From Hevea brasiliensis (lineage: Eukaryota > Streptophyta > Magnoliopsida > Malpighiales > Euphorbiaceae): a DNA stretch of 64,000 nucleotides. Both the position numbers and the translations under genes were made by a program. Location: the NCBI RefSeq assembly GCF_030052815.1, contig NC_079505.1, positions 65,501,899 to 65,565,898 of the forward strand. Direction: 5' to 3'. Shown piece after piece: positions 61,651-64,000 of this stretch (within the stretch, counting starts at the first letter, position 1; each line of letters begins with the position of its first letter). Under the pieces are notes generated by a model that made no database searches, had not been told where the DNA came from, and saw only the letters and a program-made list of their open reading frames with translations.

Positions 61651-62885
61651 TAACTCGAGCTAGGTAGATCAAATTGACCTGAAATTTTACCAGCAATTAG
61701 ATATGATATAGACCTAAAACGTTCATGAAGAACACCAACCCAAATTAGGCCATTAACTCATTCAAATCATTGAGCAAATTTAAAATTTCTGTACTGAAAT
61801 TCTGCAGATTTTTAGTTGAGCAGCAATGTTTGGATAACTATAACTCTCTCTAGAAAACTCGGATTTAGGCGATTCTTGAACCGATGGAAACCTAAGACAT
61901 AGTACAACATTTCATATGAAGAAAGTGAGACCAAATTATGAACTTAACTTGATCAAACAATTGACCAAAGTTGGACCAAAAATCTGCCAGCACCTAAATT
62001 GCAGTATGAGCGATTGCACGTGAACAGTAAACTTATTTTGGCCATAACTTGAGCTACAAAACTCCGATTGAGGTGATCCAAAAATGAGAATACACTTAAG
62101 ACAATAAGGAACATTTTCTATGAAGGAAGTTTTGTCAAATTCCAACAGTAGATCGACCAATGGAACAGTACAACTTCGGAGAACCAAAACCGAAAATTGG
62201 CAATTTTGCCAAAATGACCTAAGCTTTAAACAAATGACCAAAACCAACAAGTTTGGTGACCAAAATGTGGTATGTGGGTGAAGTTGGAGTTCCCATACCT
62301 ATTAAGCCTTAGAAAGTCAATAATTTGACTTGAATAGTGCGGTGAATAGTAACGAAACACAAAATTTTGAGAACGTCGAATTTAACACGTTAGAGCTAGG
62401 TAAATGTGAAGTTAAGTTTATTTTGGATTTATTTTAAGTTTTAGTACTGAAACATTGTAAAATTGTGTGTTTCAGTTGAAAAGAATATCGGGAAGGAACC
62501 CGAGGAACCGAGTCGAGGCTAAAGGACGACTCGTTTGAGGTTTGTGCACAATATTACTATGCTTTAAAAAAATTCATTGATTAAATGAATGAAATATGCA
62601 TTTTATTGTTGCTTTGAATTGCTGAAAGTATTGTGACCTTACTTATGATGTTTTGATTCAAATTGTGAAATTTATTGTGTATATTTGAAATGACAATGTT
62701 TAGCAAATTGTTAAGATAAGTTTTAAAACCACAGTATCATGACCATATATTTGAACACCTCACTAGCACGACTAGTGGGGGTAATTAATTTCGAATTTTG
62801 ATTCCTTCTGGAGAAGTGTTGAGGTGTGCCAGAGAAGAGGATGTGAATGGATATCCATATATTTGAGCTAGCTAGCCTTGTGATA

Positions 62886-62954
62886 TGATTTCTCTTTAGC
62901 CTCTGGCTATTGAGATTCATGTGATTTCTCTTTAGCCTCTGGCTATTGAGATTC
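62886..62954 (+). repeat. 36-bp direct repeat, two copies
   Basis: tgatttctctttagcctctg and the following bases recur with period 36 (62886-62918 and 62922-62954), identical over 33 bp. Confidence 0.9.
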
Positions 62955-63836
62955 TATTTGTTTCGAATGGCGTGATCTAACTGTGGGTTTTATGAAATGT
63001 GTTTTGATACTTTGAAATAAACTTGGTTTACATGTAAAATCTTACAATGCATGATTGTATTTAATTTTCATGTTTAGTCAAATTTTTGAATGAATGTGCT
63101 TTAAGTTTTGCATAAAGATTATTTTAGTATATTGTGCACCACTGAGTCTTAGTACTCTGATAGCTTTATACAGAGATTAGAGGAGCAGCAGACTGAGCTG
63201 CTGAGGTGTGTGAAGTCATCAGCTTGAAGTCTTCGGGTATAATTTATACCCTAACTGTAAATATTTCTTTTGATGTATATATTGCACATAAATGTATGGA
63301 CATGTACATGGGTCTTGAGCAGCTTGTACAAAGTTTGTATAAAAGTTGTAATAAATTTTAATTTGGACTTTTTGAATGTAAATTTTAGTATGATGAATAT
63401 ATAAATTGTTTATCTTGAATGGAATATGAATAAATGATATTGATGGACAGTATTTTGAGAATTTTTGAACTTGTGAATTTTGAGAAATTGGTTGAGATTG
63501 AGTATGAGTTTGAAGCAATGGTTAGATAATTATTGGAAGTGCTTTTATTTAAGGTATTTGAATAACGGTTTTCTCAAAATACAGAAGAAACTCACAAAAT
63601 TTTTATAAAATTTGCGGAAAACTAAAATGGCCAAAAATATTAATTAGTTTTAATTTCAACTAAATGTTTTAAATACTTATTTGAAATGCTCACCACTTGT
63701 CAAAGATAAGAAAATTGTTTTAAAATCCCTTGTAGGGTACTTAATGAGTTATCGGTAGGTGAAGTTCGGTAGTTCATTAGGTATTCTACGGGATCATGTT
63801 ATGCCTTACAGAGGGGTAAGGTGTGACATGTTTTAG

Positions 63837-63848
63837 TGGTATCAGAGC
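63837..63848 (+). other. Primer binding site (tRNA-iMet type)
   Basis: TGGTATCAGAGC lies eight bases after the LTR end, an exact match to the common plant initiator-Met PBS. The remaining 152 bases are the untranslated start of the internal region; no coding sequence is reached. Confidence 0.93.
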
Positions 63849-64000
63849 AAGTTTTTGAATTATGTTTTAAATTGTGAATTTGTGTTTTTCTTTGTTAAGT
63901 ACAACTGCTCAATGTCCATAATTGTTACATACAGTGCATTACATCATGAATATGACCTAACAGAGGGAAATCTCCTTGTGTTATTTGTTCAGGAGATACC

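Larger units (their letters stand above)
60143..63828 (+). mobile_element. 5' LTR of a further gypsy element (3686 bp), runs off the window
   Basis: It starts TGTAACACC and ends GTGTGACA, followed by a PBS, so it is a 5' LTR on the plus strand. Its ends define the family of the short solo LTR at 555-1073. TATA-like tttataaaag at about 60770, followed by a TC-rich tract, suggests a transcription start near 60810. Interior features include an inverted repeat (60683-60708), a palindrome (61618-61650), a 7-bp stem-loop (62509-62533) and a 36-bp tandem repeat (62886-62954). Short open frames inside show no protein features. Confidence 0.9.

Overview
The window looks like nuclear DNA of a dicot tree or shrub, probably Malpighiales (a Euphorbiaceae such as rubber tree or cassava is my guess, low confidence). 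The grounds are AT-rich intergenic DNA, nested chromovirus-type Ty3/gypsy and Ty1/copia retrotransposons, a canonical plant MIR156 hairpin, and two intact plant regulatory genes. Nothing bacterial, organellar or viral was seen.

Layout. (1) 1-20206 is a retrotransposon stack. A Ty1/copia remnant (RT/RNase H from 13522) is split by a gypsy LTR (1-2513 plus its last 20 bp at 13502-13521). That LTR was itself hit by a 519-bp solo LTR (555-1073, TSD GATAA) and by a complete 11-kb chromovirus (2514-13501, minus strand, 3.09-kb LTRs). Downstream, a 4.1-kb solo LTR (15146-19268, TSD CTACC) lies in the copia 3' end, followed by a second copia tail (19620-20206). (2) 20207-29100 is very AT-rich non-coding DNA with one 1.8-kb solo LTR (23489-25332, TSD TTTAG). 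(3) 29300-40518 is the main genic block on the plus strand: a MIR156 precursor (mature miRNA at 29743-29762), then about 9.6 kb without a clear gene, then an intact AP2/B3 (RAV-like) transcription factor gene (39463-40518) whose start codon sits 4 nt after a splice acceptor. (4) 44955-46630, minus strand, is an intronless CIPK6-type CBL-interacting protein kinase gene with TATA box and two short upstream ORFs. (5) 46640-53151 is AT-rich intergenic DNA. (6) 53152-64000 is a second retrotransposon cluster. It holds a pol-less relative of the first chromovirus whose LTR end and gag (with a nested hAT-type MITE) are tandemly duplicated; its second LTR is broken at 60143 by a 3.69-kb LTR of another element that runs out of the window.

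How it fits together. The cellular genes are regulators: miR156 (represses SPL factors, juvenile-adult phase), an AP2/B3 probable repressor, and a calcium-signalling kinase that partners CBL sensors. MIR156 and the AP2/B3 gene are co-oriented. An exon-like segment at 30706-30914 would splice in frame to the AP2/B3 exon, so a shared or overlapping transcription unit is possible but unproven.

The least explained signal is inside the long LTRs. Families otherwise quite diverged keep several structures at nearly fixed distances from the LTR ends: a TGACAT...ATGTCA inverted repeat in U3, a CTAAGC/GCTTAG stem-loop near the 3' part, a compound hairpin in U5, an interior palindrome, and a threefold diverged module. 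All coordinates come from reading the sequence; no alignment or database search was run.
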